Source: GCA-2737725 sp965229355 (GTDB lineage Bacteria; Pseudomonadota; Alphaproteobacteria; Rhodospirillales; Rhodospirillaceae). Taken from it: a stretch of DNA of 64,000 nucleotides. The notes beneath the pieces were generated by a model that was not told where the DNA came from, searched no databases, and was given only the letters and a program-made list of their open reading frames with translations. This document shows, in pieces, positions 1 through 7,848 of the stretch (the stretch's first letter is position 1; each line of letters starts with the position of its first letter). The stretch is taken from the NCBI GenBank assembly GCA_965229355.1, contig OZ245869.1, positions 4,030,001 to 4,094,000 of the forward strand, read 5' to 3'. The position numbers and the translations under genes were made by a program.

Positions 1-470
1 ACATACTTATCCATCGCCGCTTGGCTGACGGCACCACGGGCCACCAAGTCTTTGCCGCGCTGCAAATCTTGCTCGGCGGCACGCAGTTGCGCTTCATCAC
101 GCGCTAATTCTGCTTTCGCTGCGGCCAAGGCCGCTTGCGTGGCGCGATCATCGATGGTGGCCAGTAACTGGCCTTCCTTCACCTGATCGCCTTCTTTGAA
201 TTCAAGGGATGTTAAAATGCCATCGACCTGCGTGCGAATAACAACGCTGTGCAGACTTTCCACAGTGCCCGCCACTTCGGCCACGTGCGGCACATCGCGT
301 TGATCAACTTTCACAACCGCCACAGGAATGGCAGGGCGCGTGTTCTGTTGCTTCGTCTGGCCGCTCCCTGCGACCAAAAGAATCCCCCCCACCAGAATCA
401 AAGCCGCACTACCCGCCAATAACGGTAAGCGCGCTTTGGAGACTGTTAAACCAGGGATCGAAATACTCAC
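1..470 (-). CDS. RND efflux periplasmic adaptor (HlyD/AcrA family), N-terminal part
   Basis: This is the start of a membrane-fusion protein that links an inner-membrane RND pump to an outer-membrane channel. About 156 residues are visible and the gene continues past the left edge. It has an N-terminal membrane anchor (about residues 14-34, rich in L, A, G and V), then the start of the biotinyl-lipoyl half-motif (GTVES, IRTQVDGIL, EFKEGDQVKEGQLLATID) and a coiled-coil arm rich in A, E, Q and K. The GTG at 470 is chosen because an in-frame TAG lies two codons upstream. The pump gene would be expected beyond the left edge on the same strand. The substrate cannot be told from this part. Confidence 0.88.
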   Translation of the reverse strand, partial: MSISIPGLTVSKARLPLLAGSAALILVGGILLVAGSGQTKQQNTRPAIPVAVVKVDQRDVPHVAEVAGTVESLHSVVIRTQVDGILTSLEFKEGDQVKEGQLLATIDDRATQAALAAAKAELARDEAQLRAAEQDLQRGKDLVARGAVSQAAMDKY

Positions 471-823
471 GGGGTGCTACTCTATATGACGTGTTTGATT
501 CATTATTTTTGGTTGCGGCGGCATACTAAAAATATGTGTTGCGAATGACTATTACAAAGTCGTGACATTATGCGCTTCGAACGCGAAAAAAGCAGGCTTT
601 CCGACACTTTGAAAGGGTTGGAGCACGTATTTTTTACGGCCCACGCTCGGGTTTTGAACGCACGCTGTGACAGCTTAAAGCAGCCCCGTGGGGCAACCTT
701 GTGGCGTCATAGGCCAGACTCTGGAGTAAAGGTCGAGGGTGCCCGCCCGAGGTGCCCAACATTCGGGGCCACCCCATGGACTGTTCATTCCACGAATACC
801 GCAAATAAGGTATATGGGCCCAG
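471..823. other. Intergenic region without a recognised gene
   Basis: About 350 bases lie between the start of the RND adaptor and the end of the metallo-hydrolase, both on the minus strand. The half next to the adaptor (about 480-560) is A/T-richer and presumably carries its promoter. The open frames here are short, overlap each other on both strands and look like no protein I know. I see no RNA gene and no convincing terminator. Confidence 0.5.
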
Positions 824-1948
824 CTAATCGATGGGCCAGGGCACTGACTTTGGCAGGCTGACCGCACCCACCATTTCGGCAGCTGGAGTTGTAACAGCCT
901 GGCCGTTTGCAGCCCGCCACCACGGCTTCACCCCCTCGACATGCGCAGGCTCAACAGGCTCGCCCAAGCGCGGCATCACGAGCGGCGTGCCCGCCTTGCC
1001 GCCCAAATCCAATAACGTCTCCGCCGGATCATCCCACGGGTGCATGGCTAAATTAAACGTGCCCCAGTGCACAGGCAGAAACGGAGCCCCGCCCAACAGC
1101 TCCCACGCTTTCAGGGCGTTCTCGGGCCCTAAGTGAATATCGCCCCAGGCCGCATGAAACGCGCCCACTTCCAGCATGATCAGATCGAATGGCCCTAAGC
1201 GATCACGGATGACTTGGTACTCAGTGGTCAGGCCCGTATCACCGCTGAAGAACACCGCATGATGCGGCGAGCGGATCACAAGCGATGACCACAACGTCGC
1301 ATTCCGGTCTTTAAGGCCGCGCCCGGAAAAATGCTGTGATGGTGCGGCTGTAACGGAAAGCCCGGTGTGGGGCAGCGTGTAGGTTTCCCACCAATCGAGT
1401 TCGTGAATACGCTCATGCGCAATACCCCACGCTTCTAAATGCGCGCCGACACCCAGCGATGTCACAAACGGCACATTGGATTTCGCGAGCGCGCGTATGG
1501 TTGGGTAATCAAGGTGGTCGTAGTGATCGTGCGATATCGCGATCAAATCCACCGGCGGCATTTCAGATAGCGAGACCGGCACCGGCTGAAAGCGTTTCGG
1601 GCCAATCAGTTGCGACGGCGATACACGCGACCCCCACACCGGGTCCGTCAGCACGCGCCAGCCATCGATTTCAATCAGGACTGTGGAATGACCCAGCCAT
1701 GTCGCGCGCAATCCACTTTCGGCGCGCCTCTTCCATGTCTCAAGCGGGTTCAACGACGGTAGCGCGCTTTGCGGCACGCGGCGCTCGCCACCGCAAATGA
1801 AATCACTGATCTTGGGAAAGGACACAGCCGGGTTGCGCAAGCCCGGCAAAATAGGATGCACGTTTTGGAAACGCTCACCCGCCCACAACGGCGATGCCTT
1901 CATGCGCTCTAACCGCGCGCCAGCGGATTTTTGGCCAAGGGCTTTCAT
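824..1948 (-). CDS. MBL-fold metallo-hydrolase, NAPE-PLD/UlaG-like
   Basis: A 374-residue metallo-beta-lactamase-fold hydrolase. The metal motif H-D-H-Y-D-H lies at residues 140-145, the first strand block WLGHSTVLIEIDGWRVLTDP at about 84-103, and further metal-binding blocks read SGDTGL and PVHWGTFNLA. The WLGHST block and the long N-terminus match the bacterial relatives of N-acyl-phosphatidylethanolamine phospholipase D. That suggests a zinc phosphodiesterase acting on a lipid-like substrate, but the true substrate is unknown. No signal peptide is seen. ATG 1948 is preferred over an in-frame GTG at 1954; neither has a strong ribosome site. It stands alone, 50 bases downstream of the VOC gene on the same strand. 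Confidence 0.85.
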   Translation of the reverse strand: MKALGQKSAGARLERMKASPLWAGERFQNVHPILPGLRNPAVSFPKISDFICGGERRVPQSALPSLNPLETWKRRAESGLRATWLGHSTVLIEIDGWRVLTDPVWGSRVSPSQLIGPKRFQPVPVSLSEMPPVDLIAISHDHYDHLDYPTIRALAKSNVPFVTSLGVGAHLEAWGIAHERIHELDWWETYTLPHTGLSVTAAPSQHFSGRGLKDRNATLWSSLVIRSPHHAVFFSGDTGLTTEYQVIRDRLGPFDLIMLEVGAFHAAWGDIHLGPENALKAWELLGGAPFLPVHWGTFNLAMHPWDDPAETLLDLGGKAGTPLVMPRLGEPVEPAHVEGVKPWWRAANGQAVTTPAAEMVGAVSLPKSVPWPID

Positions 1949-1998
1949 GGGCACTTACATAGGCACCAAAAAGGCAGGCCGCCAATATGGCCGAGCGA

Positions 1999-2532
1999 TT
2001 ATTTTGCAGCCTCAATCATCTGGTTAATTTCAATCTTGATGCCATTGGGGTCACGCAACAGCATTTGTTTGGCCCGGCCTGTGCGCGACAATGTGGGTGG
2101 GCTTAACACCTCGTACCCACCTGCTACAGCGCGGCGGTGAATTTCATCGACGTTGTTGGTCACATGCACCAGAAACACATCGTTGTAGGCGTTGCCTTTG
2201 CCGGTGGGACGATTGATGGACGACAGGCCTGCATCTTCCACGCCCATCAGTGCCACATAGGCACCATCGCGCGATTTCATGTAGCTCATGCTTAAAACAG
2301 CTTCAGGCGGCAGACCCAACGGATGTCCGGGCGGCAGCTTGATGCCAGTGCCAGAGCTTTCTTCGGTGTAGCCCAACACATCGCGGTAGAATTTCACCGT
2401 GGCGGGGCGATCCTTCACCATGATCGCAGCACGCTCTAGCGTTGCATATGCCTCTGGGGGCGATGCTGGTTTCTCATCTGCTTGTGCAGATGTAATAAAT
2501 AACAGTGCAACAGCCAGTGCGCGTTTCAGCAT
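1999..2532 (-). CDS. Secreted VOC-family (glyoxalase/bleomycin-resistance-like) protein
   Basis: A 177-residue protein with a signal peptide (MLKRALAVALLFITSAQA) and then one vicinal-oxygen-chelate domain. The domain holds ERAAIMVKDRPATVKFYRDVLGY at its start, the central VHVTNNVDEIHRRAVAGGYEVL and the closing LLRDPNGIKIEINQ, all typical of glyoxalase I-like folds. Export to the periplasm is unusual for this family. The start at 2532 is chosen because a GGGGAG ribosome site lies 6 bases upstream and it begins the signal peptide; the frame is open 48 bases further. The reaction cannot be assigned. Confidence 0.85.
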   Translation of the reverse strand: MLKRALAVALLFITSAQADEKPASPPEAYATLERAAIMVKDRPATVKFYRDVLGYTEESSGTGIKLPPGHPLGLPPEAVLSMSYMKSRDGAYVALMGVEDAGLSSINRPTGKGNAYNDVFLVHVTNNVDEIHRRAVAGGYEVLSPPTLSRTGRAKQMLLRDPNGIKIEINQMIEAAK

Positions 2533-2608
2533 GGAACTCTCCCCTGATCGAGAGCGCCAGCATGGCGCACCGCGTGACACGAGGCTACGCGCAACAACAT
2601 CAATTCCG

Positions 2609-3004
2609 TTATCCGGACATCTGAATGCTTTTATGAAACTCCAGCGCCATCGTTAAACTCCGCGCAATGTTTTGCGCCTTGCCTTGTAACCGCGCTGCAA
2701 TATCGGGCGAAAACACCTCTGCCGTGGTTTCAGACCACAGGCCCAGCCAGCGTTGGAACATCTCGGGGGTAATTTCAGCAGCGTGCTTGGTGTGCGCGGC
2801 CATCGGATTTCCCTTGTATGCCCCCGTGGTCAGCATGATCGACGACCAGAACGCCGTTAATCGCTGTAAATGCGTGTCCCAGTCATCAATGGCGTTGTTA
2901 AACACGTGGCCGATCATCTCATCGCTGCGGACCTTGGCGTAAAAACGCGCCACCAGATCAGCCAGTTGTGCTTCGCTGATTAAACTTAAGTCTGGGCCCC
3001 TCAT
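2609..3004 (-). CDS. Group III truncated haemoglobin
   Basis: A 131-residue globin of the group III (trHbP) type. Phe21-Tyr22 sit at the B9/B10 positions, the FWSSIMLTTGAYKGNPMAAH block carries the likely proximal His71, and a Trp near residue 90 corresponds to the conserved G8 Trp. Such globins bind oxygen or nitric oxide and are often found in NO-stress regulons. ATG 3004 is preferred over the adjoining GTG 3007 because the AGGAGG site is then 6 bases away. It is divergent from the NsrR-like gene, and the two NsrR-type palindromes lie between them, so NO control is likely. Confidence 0.9.
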   Translation of the reverse strand: MRGPDLSLISEAQLADLVARFYAKVRSDEMIGHVFNNAIDDWDTHLQRLTAFWSSIMLTTGAYKGNPMAAHTKHAAEITPEMFQRWLGLWSETTAEVFSPDIAARLQGKAQNIARSLTMALEFHKSIQMSG

Positions 3005-3045
3005 CACGCACCTCCTGATATAGCCGGTATTCGGTCACAGCACCT

Positions 3046-3070
3046 AAATATGCATAACAGATACATATTT
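3046..3070. promoter_or_regulatory. NsrR-type operator, copy 1
   Basis: An inverted repeat AAATATGCAT-N5-ATACATATTT with 9 of 10 arm positions matching. Arms and spacing resemble the 11-1-11 NsrR consensus built on the AAGATGCAT half-site. It lies 42 bases upstream of the group III globin start codon. Confidence 0.7.
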
Positions 3071-3081
3071 TAGCGTTGCTT

Positions 3082-3104
3082 AATATGCAAATTAAATGCA
3101 TATT
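3082..3104. promoter_or_regulatory. NsrR-type operator, copy 2
   Basis: A second inverted repeat with the same geometry: AATATGCAA-N5-ATGCATATT, 8 of 9 arm positions matching. It is centred 36 bases from the centre of copy 1 and 28 bases upstream of the NsrR-like start codon, so it probably mediates autoregulation. Confidence 0.7.
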
Positions 3105-3132
3105 TAAGGCATGCGGTAACCAGGGGCCTTTT

Positions 3133-3555
3133 ATGCGGCTAACGCGCTACACCGACTATTCATTGAGAGTGCTGATTTATTTAGCAACGCACGCCGAGAA
3201 GCCCTGCGCCATTGCCGATATCGCGAAGGCATATCGTATTTCTTACAACCACCTGATGAAGGTAGTGAATGCCCTGGCTAACCACGGCTTTGTGGAAACC
3301 ACACGCGGGCGCGGCGGCGGCATTAAACTCGCCCGCGCCCCTGAGAAAATCGGCGTCGGCGACGTGGTGCGTAAAACCGAAGACGGCATTGAATTGGCCG
3401 ATTGCGGCAGTTGCGTCATTGCGCCGGCCTGCGGCCTGACCCCAGTTTTATCCAAAGGTGTGAACGCCATGCTGGCGGTGTTCGACGACTACACCATTGC
3501 GGATTTCATGAATAAGCGACGCCAGTTGGCGAATGCTTTTGAGAAGGCGGCCTGA
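3133..3555 (+). CDS. nsrR: NsrR-like Rrf2-family nitric-oxide-sensing repressor
   Basis: A 140-residue Rrf2 regulator starting MRLTRYTDYSLRVLIYLA, the usual NsrR opening. The winged helix is followed by three cysteines, Cys91, Cys94 and Cys100, in the context DCGSCVIAPACGL. In the NsrR family three such cysteines hold an iron-sulfur cluster that is destroyed by NO, relieving repression. The first gap is shorter than in the enteric protein (C-x2-C rather than C-x4-C, from memory). ATG 3133 begins the family-typical N-terminus; the frame is open 19 codons upstream. The group I globin follows 54 bases later and is probably co-transcribed. Confidence 0.88.
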   Translation: MRLTRYTDYSLRVLIYLATHAEKPCAIADIAKAYRISYNHLMKVVNALANHGFVETTRGRGGGIKLARAPEKIGVGDVVRKTEDGIELADCGSCVIAPACGLTPVLSKGVNAMLAVFDDYTIADFMNKRRQLANAFEKAA

Positions 3556-3609
3556 TCAAGAAGCCGTCGGGATAAACGTGCCTAAAACAAACACAAGGAG
3601 TGGAAAAAT

Positions 3610-3996
3610 ATGAGTTCGTTATTAGAGCGTATTGGTGGCGAAGTTGCCGTGGATGCTGTCGTTAATTCCTTCTACGACAAAGTGTTCTCGGACAAAGTGC
3701 TGGCCCCCTTCTTTGCCAACACCGACTTCGTGAAGCAACGCGCGCGCCAAAGTAAGTTTCTGGTTCAGTTCATGGATGGCAAAATGCCAACCGCGAACGA
3801 ATACATGCGCAACGCGCACCGTAAGTACGTGAAAGAGATGGGCTTAAACGAGACCCACTTCAACATCGTCGCCGGCCATCTGGTTGGAACGTTGAAGGAA
3901 TTCAATGTGCCCCAAAACATGATCGACGAAGTGGTGACAGCTGTTGTGTCATTGCGCGACGATGTGTTGGACTTGCCGATAAAAACCGCAGCTTAA
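3610..3996 (+). CDS. glbN: Group I truncated haemoglobin
   Basis: A 128-residue trHbN-type globin: LLERIGGEVAVDAVVNSFYDKV at the start with B10 Tyr22, the FF-x-NTDF turn, and the likely proximal His70 in EYMRNAHRKYV. Group I globins with a B10 Tyr typically carry out NO dioxygenation (NO plus oxygen to nitrate). An AAGGAG site lies 9 bases before the ATG. Its place behind nsrR makes an NO-detoxification role likely. A strong terminator follows. Confidence 0.92.
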   Translation: MSSLLERIGGEVAVDAVVNSFYDKVFSDKVLAPFFANTDFVKQRARQSKFLVQFMDGKMPTANEYMRNAHRKYVKEMGLNETHFNIVAGHLVGTLKEFNVPQNMIDEVVTAVVSLRDDVLDLPIKTAA

Positions 3997-4021
3997 GCTG
4001 ACAGCGATTTATAAAGAAAAT

Positions 4022-4049
4022 GGGCCACATTCATCGCTGTGGCCCTTTT
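4022..4049. terminator. Rho-independent terminator, probably bidirectional
   Basis: A perfect 8-bp stem GGGCCACA/TGTGGCCC with an 8-base loop and a TTTT tail on the plus strand. The A-rich flank gives a U-rich tail on the minus strand too. It separates the convergent globin and hybrid-kinase genes. Confidence 0.85.
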
Positions 4050-4067
4050 GCTTTTCTATATCAAATT

Positions 4068-6122
4068 TTAATACGCTTTTCGTTTCAAGGCCTGACCGAT
4101 AGCACTGGCAAGTTGTTCTTGCGTGTAAGGCTTGCCAAGCTTTGGCAAATCAATGTTGGCGCCCGAGGGGATATCGGCATAGCCCGTCGCCAAAACAATT
4201 GGCAGATCGGGTTTGAGCTTACGCGCGGCAATGGCCAATTGCGCGCCTGTCATTTTTGGCATCGCATAATCAGTCAGCATCAAATCAATCTGCTTGCCGT
4301 CTTTCAGAATATCCAACGCGTCCGCGCCTGACCCCGCCGACACGACGCTTAAGCCCATATCCTCGACCATACCTGCCGTGCTCATGGCAATCAGTACGTC
4401 ATCATCCACCACTAGCACTGTTGCCTGTTCAAACTGCGTGAACACATCTTCAGGTGCGATTGTATCAGCAACTTCGGACCGCACGGCGCTTCCCGCGGCG
4501 GGCAACCATAATTCGGCACGTGTGCCTTTGCCCGGTGTACTGGTGAGTTTCAGAAGGCCATTCAATTGCAGCGCCAAGCCGTGAATCATCGACAAGCCCA
4601 AGCCGGTCCCCTTACCTAGCTCTTTGGTCGAGAAAAACGGCTCAGTCGCTTTCGCCAGTGTTTCAGCATCCATGCCCACGCCCGTATCGGTGACGATGAG
4701 CCCAACATAAGACCCCGGCGCCAACCCATTTGTCATTTTCGCAACTTTAGACTTTGCACTGATGGTAATCACGCCGCCGTCTGGCATCGCATCGCGCGAG
4801 TTCACCACTAAGTTCAACAACGCCAACTCGATCTGATTGGCGTCAGCCATAGCCCACGATAATTTTTCGGGCATTTCGATCCGCAGTTCAATTTCCGTGC
4901 CGACCGAGCGCAGCAGCAAATCATGCATACCATTCACAAGATCAATCATGTTATGCGGCTGCACTTGCAAGTCTTGGCGTCGGGCGAAAGCCAGCAGGCG
5001 TTGCGTCAATGCCGCACCACGTTGCGCCCCTTGCAACGCGCCATCAATTAAGGCCTGGGCCTTGGTGTCTTTGCCATAATGCTTACGCAGCAAGCCTAAG
5101 TTGGCCATCACCGCCATCAGCAGGTTGTTGAAGTCGTGGGCTACACCGCCGGTTAAGCTGCCCAGCATTTCCACTTTCTGCGCTTGGCGCAGCAAATCTT
5201 CGGTGTGTTCGCGCTGGGCAATTTCATCCAGCACCTTCTTGTGAACGGATTGCAACTCAGCGGTACGTTCATTCACGCGCTGCTCTAGGCTCTCGTTCAA
5301 CCGGCGCATGCTATCTTCATAGGTTTTGCGGTCGGTGATATCCGATGTCACGCCCACCAGCGACTTACGACCGTGCTCATCCACCACCAAGCGCGCGCGC
5401 ACTTCAATCCAGCACAACTGCCCATTCGGTTTAAAGATGCGATGCGTGATTTCATAATCACGGCCGGTCTCGAGGGTATTTTGAATCGCAACCTTCACGC
5501 GCTCCACATCATCCGGGTGGATTGCGGCCAACGAATCTTCATTGGTAAACGGATCACCTTTCGCGCGGCCAAAGATGGCCTTCGCCGCATCCGAGGCATC
5601 AAGTTTTGAGGTGGCGATATCCAACGTCCACGCGCCCAGCCGCCCGGCCAACAACGCAGTCTGGAGGCGCTTTTCGGTTTCGTTCAGATCGTCGATGCTA
5701 GCGCGCGCTTCGTATTGCCGGTAACGGCTTTTCAACGTCGAGCGCGCCACGCTTAAGAACGTCATGGGGTGGAAGGGACGCTCTAGGAACGTGATGTTGC
5801 GAAACGTATTGGACAGACGCTGCGCCAGCGGATTACGCGCAGCACCCCCGCCCTGCCCGGTCAGCACAATAAAAGATAAGTCCGACCAACTGGGTTGGCT
5901 CATCACCCATTTGGCGATGTTGCTTAAATCCGCGCCGAACAACGACTCTTCGGTTAACACAACAAACGCCACATCTTCAGCCAGCGCGTTTTCCAGGTCG
6001 TGCAAACTACGGCAGACTCCCACCGCAACACCGGATTCCTGAACCAGCTTCGTTGCAACTTCAGCGTCGCGCCCAATCGTCGCAAGGATGAGCGCCTTCA
6101 CAGTGGAGTGCGTGAAAGCCAT
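4068..6122 (-). CDS. Cytoplasmic PAS hybrid histidine kinase with N-terminal pseudo-receiver
   Basis: A 684-residue soluble kinase. Order of domains: a receiver-like segment (about 8-130), a PAS_3-type domain (about 152-266, IHPDDVERVK), a coiled coil, the HisKA block with His329 in GGVAHDFNN, an ATPase domain (N-box NLVVNSRDAM 437-446, GTGLGLSM near 505-512) and a C-terminal receiver (about 567-680, likely phospho-acceptor Asp618 in LMLTDYAMPKMTG). The N-terminal receiver lacks the acidic pocket, has Thr57-Glu58 where the phospho-Asp is expected and Arg in place of the KP lysine, so it is probably a non-phosphorylated interaction module. ATG 6122 follows the KaiC-like stop codon by one base, so the two genes are translationally coupled. 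No membrane segment is visible. Confidence 0.9.
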   Translation of the reverse strand: MAFTHSTVKALILATIGRDAEVATKLVQESGVAVGVCRSLHDLENALAEDVAFVVLTEESLFGADLSNIAKWVMSQPSWSDLSFIVLTGQGGGAARNPLAQRLSNTFRNITFLERPFHPMTFLSVARSTLKSRYRQYEARASIDDLNETEKRLQTALLAGRLGAWTLDIATSKLDASDAAKAIFGRAKGDPFTNEDSLAAIHPDDVERVKVAIQNTLETGRDYEITHRIFKPNGQLCWIEVRARLVVDEHGRKSLVGVTSDITDRKTYEDSMRRLNESLEQRVNERTAELQSVHKKVLDEIAQREHTEDLLRQAQKVEMLGSLTGGVAHDFNNLLMAVMANLGLLRKHYGKDTKAQALIDGALQGAQRGAALTQRLLAFARRQDLQVQPHNMIDLVNGMHDLLLRSVGTEIELRIEMPEKLSWAMADANQIELALLNLVVNSRDAMPDGGVITISAKSKVAKMTNGLAPGSYVGLIVTDTGVGMDAETLAKATEPFFSTKELGKGTGLGLSMIHGLALQLNGLLKLTSTPGKGTRAELWLPAAGSAVRSEVADTIAPEDVFTQFEQATVLVVDDDVLIAMSTAGMVEDMGLSVVSAGSGADALDILKDGKQIDLMLTDYAMPKMTGAQLAIAARKLKPDLPIVLATGYADIPSGANIDLPKLGKPYTQEQLASAIGQALKRKAY

Positions 6123-6123
6123 A

Positions 6124-7623
6124 CTATTCTGCTGAACTCGGCAGCAGTGAATGTCCATTTCCGATAAGGCTTGGCACACCACGCAGCACGCCCTGAAACT
6201 CTGTCAGCGGGGTCCCTAGACGCAGCCCGGCGCTGCCGATGCGGAACTCGCGGATTGTATCCTCATGAAAGCCGGTGCGTTTCTTGATGATCGAGACCGC
6301 ACGGCGCACTTCGCCACGCGCTTCAAAATAACGCAACAGCACAACCGTATCGGCCAGATACGTCACATCCACGGGCGCTTTCATGTCGCCCACTAAACCA
6401 TGCTGGGCTACGGTTAAGAATGTCGTGGCGCCACAGCGATTTAAGTACTGCAACAACTCATGAATATGCAGCACCAACGCATTTTCATGCGGCATCGCGG
6501 CTTGGTACCCATTCAAGCTGTCGATCACCACCGTCTTGGCTTGCGCCTGATGCACCATATGGCGCACGCGGTGTGAAAACTCGCCTGGCGATAGCTCAGC
6601 GGCATCCAATTGTTGAATCTGAAGCGCGCCGTCATCGCTCATTTTCTGCAGATCAAAGCCCATGGCTTTGGTGCGTTCGATTAACAGGCCCAGTTCTTCG
6701 TCGAAGACAAACAGCGCAGCTTTCTCGCCGCGATCCACAGCGGCTTTAATGAATTGCAACGTGAAGGTGCTTTTGCCCGTGCCTGAAGGCCCCAACACCA
6801 GCGTGCTTGAGCCTTGCTCGATTCCGCCCCCCAGCAGCTTGTCCAACTCGGGGATGTCGCTGGTTATTTTTTTGCGGTCGAATTTGCGGATGTGTTCGGC
6901 CGAAACCAAACGCGGGAACACCTGCACACCGCCTGTCCTGATGGCGAAGTCATGATAACCGCCCCGAAACGCTTGGCCGCGATATTTCGAAACCCGTAAG
7001 CGCCGCCGCTCTGGGCCGTATTCGGGGGCCAGTTCCTCTAACTTCACCACGCCATGCACCACACTGTGCACGGTATTGTCCCTGGTGCTTGAGGTCAGAT
7101 CATCCAGCATCAACACGGTCGCGCCATGACGCGCAAAGTAGTGCTTCAGCGCCAGAATTTGGCGGCGGTAGCGCAAAGAGCCCTGCGCCAACAGACGTAT
7201 TTCCGACAAGCTGTCGATGACAACACGCTTGGGCTTCACCTGCTCGTAGGAATTAAAAATCAGCTTAGTGGTTTCCCCCAGTTCCAGATCTGACGAGTAC
7301 AACAAGCTTTGTTCCTGATCACCGTTCAGCAAACTTTCCGGGGGAACCAATTCGAATATCTTGATGTTACCGTTGACGGTCCACCCGTGTGAGGCAGCGC
7401 CAGCGCGCAGCTCGCGCTCGGTTTCAGAAAGGGTGATGTAAAGCCCTGTCTCGCCTTTTTCAGCGCCATTCAAAAGATAACTCAGCGCGATTGTCGTTTT
7501 GCCGGTGCCGGGGTTGCCTTCCAGAAGGAACACATGCCCATCCGACAATCCACCAGATAAAATGTCATCTAGACCCGCGATACCGGTGGCAGCTTTTTTA
7601 TCGCTCGACGTTTGGATATTCAT
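6124..7623 (-). CDS. KaiC-like double RecA-domain ATPase
   Basis: A 499-residue protein with two KaiC domains. Walker A motifs are at 36-43 (GNPGTGKT) and 278-285 (GPSGTGKS), with Walker B-like VVIDSLSEI near 134-142 and VVIDSLNGY near 365-373. The domain closings read RRRLRVSKYRG and TGFHEDTIREFRIG. It is close to the length of cyanobacterial KaiC, but where that protein has the autophosphorylated Ser-Thr pair this one appears to read Thr421-Tyr422 (alignment made from memory). The tandem catalytic glutamates appear as Ser66-Glu67 and Asp308-Glu309. No KaiA or KaiB gene is nearby. It is one base from the downstream kinase. ATG 7623 is chosen over GTG 7629. It probably switches or gates the kinase; the input is unknown. 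Confidence 0.9.
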   Translation of the reverse strand: MNIQTSSDKKAATGIAGLDDILSGGLSDGHVFLLEGNPGTGKTTIALSYLLNGAEKGETGLYITLSETERELRAGAASHGWTVNGNIKIFELVPPESLLNGDQEQSLLYSSDLELGETTKLIFNSYEQVKPKRVVIDSLSEIRLLAQGSLRYRRQILALKHYFARHGATVLMLDDLTSSTRDNTVHSVVHGVVKLEELAPEYGPERRRLRVSKYRGQAFRGGYHDFAIRTGGVQVFPRLVSAEHIRKFDRKKITSDIPELDKLLGGGIEQGSSTLVLGPSGTGKSTFTLQFIKAAVDRGEKAALFVFDEELGLLIERTKAMGFDLQKMSDDGALQIQQLDAAELSPGEFSHRVRHMVHQAQAKTVVIDSLNGYQAAMPHENALVLHIHELLQYLNRCGATTFLTVAQHGLVGDMKAPVDVTYLADTVVLLRYFEARGEVRRAVSIIKKRTGFHEDTIREFRIGSAGLRLGTPLTEFQGVLRGVPSLIGNGHSLLPSSAE

Positions 7624-7848
7624 AATCACCAGATTAAATGTGACTTGGCTTTATCGTTGAACGACCTTCATCATCGCTTGATATGCAACGGTAATTATGA
7701 AAGTCCGTACGAAACAGAAACGACTTGTTTTCGGGTTTTGTTCCGAAAATTCCTGTGGATGATTGCCACAAAATGGCTGGGGATTTGCTGTCAGATCAGC
7801 AAGCCATGGTATGTCGTAAAGATGGAAAAATTTAGCGACGTTGAGCCG

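Noticed and set aside
570..827. Possible small genes in the first intergenic region
   Set aside because: The frames overlap each other, lack ribosome sites and have no recognisable protein features.
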